Assembly (NCBI GenBank): GCA_938045215.1
Contig: CALINF010000278.1
Location: 1-6,687, forward strand
DNA from: an uncultured Halieaceae bacterium
GTDB lineage: Bacteria; Pseudomonadota; Gammaproteobacteria; Pseudomonadales; Halieaceae
Length of the DNA stretch: 6,687 nt
Direction: 5' to 3'
Shown: positions 5,056 to 6,687 of the stretch, piece after piece
Layout of the letters: each line of letters opens with the position of its first letter
Numbering within the stretch: the stretch's first letter is position 1
Made by a program: the position numbers and the translations under genes
Notes under the pieces: model-generated
What the model saw: the letters and a program-made list of their open reading frames with translations, nothing else
What the model was told of the DNA's origin: nothing
Databases searched by the model: none

Positions 5056-6687
5056 TCAGCTCCACAGCCGCAAAGGCAATAAGCCCGCTAGCACCAAAAC
5101 CACACACCACTGCAACAGGAAAAGGGCGGCCAGGCCATGCAGTCTTGCTAGCACTTGTACACGATAGTACGCGCGCACACGATGTAATGTTAGCACCAGC
5201 CCAAGCGGTAGCAGCAGGGTGACCAGTGCGAGCAGCACACTGGCAACAGTTATATCTCCCAACACCATAAATGATTGGCCCAGGAAAAAGGGCACCGGTA
5301 CCAACAATAACAACAGGGCCAAAAAGGCGGGCGCCTCTACTCGCGACAAAAATTTGCTGCGGTAGCGCAGTAGTGAAAATAGGCCTATCACCAGTAGCCA
5401 GCCCAGGCCGATCAACCCAATCGCTACACTCAGCCAGTGAGCCACCAGATAACTGGTTGGTACTTTCTGATAGCTCTGGAAACCATCACTCAATCTGTAG
5501 GCGCCATCTTCGCCTCGCAGAAAAACGTGCGATGTGGTGCTGCGATCATTGGCTGAGTAGAGATAGCCACCGACGGACCGCAGCTGACGCGACGGCTGCT
5601 GTAAATAGGTCAAGCTTAGGTCTTGTACCTGGCCCGAAACCCGCAGTGCGCCGAACACTGTATCAAGGTATTCGAAGGTCTCGAAACGGTTCGGCCGCAG
5701 AACATACCAGCCACGCCAAGCATCGATACCTAGTGCGGGGCTTGCGGATTCGGGCTGGGGCGCCGCCGCGATACCGAGGGCCTCGATCAGCAGAGCGTCG
5801 ATGCGGCCGTAGTCCGCCGTTTCACTGTCGGTATTTACGCTGTAGGCAAAGGCCTTACCCTCCCCGGGAAACACACACAGCATGGCCACGAAGCCGAGAA
5901 CGTTACCGCCATGGCAAAAGCCCACCACGCCGTGTCGATCGCGCCGCCCCAGCCCCAGGGCATAGCCAGCGACCAGGCCACTGTTCGCCGCATCAGTGCC
6001 GGCTGGGCGACCCCGCGAACGCATTAGGCCGGATTCAATAAAGACTTGGCCATCAATCCGACCATCGCCCAACAGGAACTGTGAGAACCGGGACAGATCG
6101 CTGATGGTTGATGTGAATTGACCAGCCGGCCTGAGAAAGCTTGGCTCCGCAGCGTAACGTGAGCCATCATCGACGTGCCCCCAGGCCAGCAACGGCCAAC
6201 GCTCGCCGGGTACCTGCGTGGTGTATTGGAAGGTGCTGTTGAGCATGCCGAGCGGTTGCAGTAAATGCTGGTCGAGGTAGGTTTCGTAGCGCTCGCCGGT
6301 GACTGTCTCAATCACCATGCCAAGCAAGGTATAACCCATATTGGAGTAGGAAAACTGTTGGCCGGGTTGGGAGCGTATGCGCAGCAGTTGCTGTGGGTCA
6401 GGGAACGCGGCCAGCAGCAGTCCATCTGGTCTTGCTCGCCGACTGAACATTTGCCACAGCCTGGCATCGTCCATCCCTGCGGTATGATCGAGAAGATGTC
6501 GTACAGAGACTTTGGTACTGGCGTGCCACGGGTTTTCGAACTTGAGGTCGGGCAGGTAGTTTGCGGCGGGTGCGTCGATATCGATCAGCCCTTCAGTTGC
6601 CAGGCGCAGCACACCGAGTGCCAACAGGCTCTTGGTGACCGAGCCAACATGAAACTTGGTGTCGAGGGTGAATGGTGTCTTATTGAG
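5056..6687 (-). CDS. Serine beta-lactamase-fold hydrolase with membrane domain, 5' end missing
   Basis: The frame is open to the window edge, so the gene is partial: 543 residues are visible and the start lies beyond 6687. It is a class C beta-lactamase/penicillin-binding-protein-like hydrolase. The visible part begins just before the SxxK motif SVTK (residues 16-19, codons 6642-6631), with Ser16 as nucleophile. The second motif is YSN (114-116) and the third, HGG (259-261), replaces the KTG of true beta-lactamases, as in many esterases and peptidases of this family. HLLDHTAGMDD and a beta-rich region (about 320-410) are also seen. Four hydrophobic helices follow at about 412-441, 452-477, 479-502 and 517-539, so the protein is anchored by its C-terminus. 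The missing N-terminus probably carries a signal peptide, placing the catalytic domain in the periplasm. Substrate is unknown. A downstream TTG (6624) must not be taken as the start, since it would delete the catalytic serine. Confidence 0.88.
   Translation of the reverse strand, partial: LNKTPFTLDTKFHVGSVTKSLLALGVLRLATEGLIDIDAPAANYLPDLKFENPWHASTKVSVRHLLDHTAGMDDARLWQMFSRRARPDGLLLAAFPDPQQLLRIRSQPGQQFSYSNMGYTLLGMVIETVTGERYETYLDQHLLQPLGMLNSTFQYTTQVPGERWPLLAWGHVDDGSRYAAEPSFLRPAGQFTSTISDLSRFSQFLLGDGRIDGQVFIESGLMRSRGRPAGTDAANSGLVAGYALGLGRRDRHGVVGFCHGGNVLGFVAMLCVFPGEGKAFAYSVNTDSETADYGRIDALLIEALGIAAAPQPESASPALGIDAWRGWYVLRPNRFETFEYLDTVFGALRVSGQVQDLSLTYLQQPSRQLRSVGGYLYSANDRSTTSHVFLRGEDGAYRLSDGFQSYQKVPTSYLVAHWLSVAIGLIGLGWLLVIGLFSLLRYRSKFLSRVEAPAFLALLLLLVPVPFFLGQSFMVLGDITVASVLLALVTLLLPLGLVLTLHRVRAYYRVQVLARLHGLAALFLLQWCVVLVLAGLLPLRLWS

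Noticed and set aside
5271..6041. 256-codon plus-strand open frame
   Set aside because: It lies antisense to the hydrolase gene, whose frame has clear catalytic motifs. Its product is rich in Arg, Pro and Ser with no recognisable domain, typical of an antisense shadow of GC-rich coding sequence.

Overview
The window looks like an ordinary chromosomal segment of a gammaproteobacterium, perhaps a marine one. The tRNA-Ala(GGC) gene closely resembles the enterobacterial one, the first gene is a DUF3192-type lipoprotein (a family I associate with gammaproteobacteria), and the deoxyribokinase resembles the Salmonella enzyme. Base composition is moderate. I see no transposase, integrase, phage gene or CRISPR array. 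Taxonomy below class level is a guess.

Layout: (1) 109-474, minus strand, a small outer-membrane-type lipoprotein, with a cluster of overlapping palindromes upstream (547-579). (2) 733-2443, a divergent pair: deoK (deoxyribokinase, minus) and deoC (deoxyribose-phosphate aldolase, plus). They share a 127-base control region with a perfect 7+5+7 palindrome (1656-1674). (3) 2471-2848, minus, a small four-helix membrane protein of DUF4345 type, convergent with deoC. (4) 2904-3114, a complete tRNA-Ala(GGC) transcription unit with a near-consensus sigma-70 promoter and an intrinsic terminator. (5) 3211-3672, minus, a single-domain cupin with a GTG start. (6) 3673-4010, a gap of about 340 bases with a possible promoter and one weak 44-codon reading frame. 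(7) 4011-4895, minus, an exported tyrosine-phosphatase-fold protein with an atypical active-site loop. (8) 5056 to the window edge, minus, a serine beta-lactamase-fold hydrolase with a C-terminal four-helix membrane domain; its N-terminus lies outside the window.

Only deoK and deoC form a clear pathway: 2-deoxyribose is phosphorylated to 2-deoxyribose 5-phosphate, which is split into glyceraldehyde 3-phosphate and acetaldehyde. No deoxyribose permease, mutarotase or DeoR-type regulator lies beside them here. The other genes look like independent units. I did not find a convincing new multi-gene system. The most useful leads are the palindrome shared by deoK and deoC, the palindrome cluster at 547-579, and the unusual phosphatase loop.
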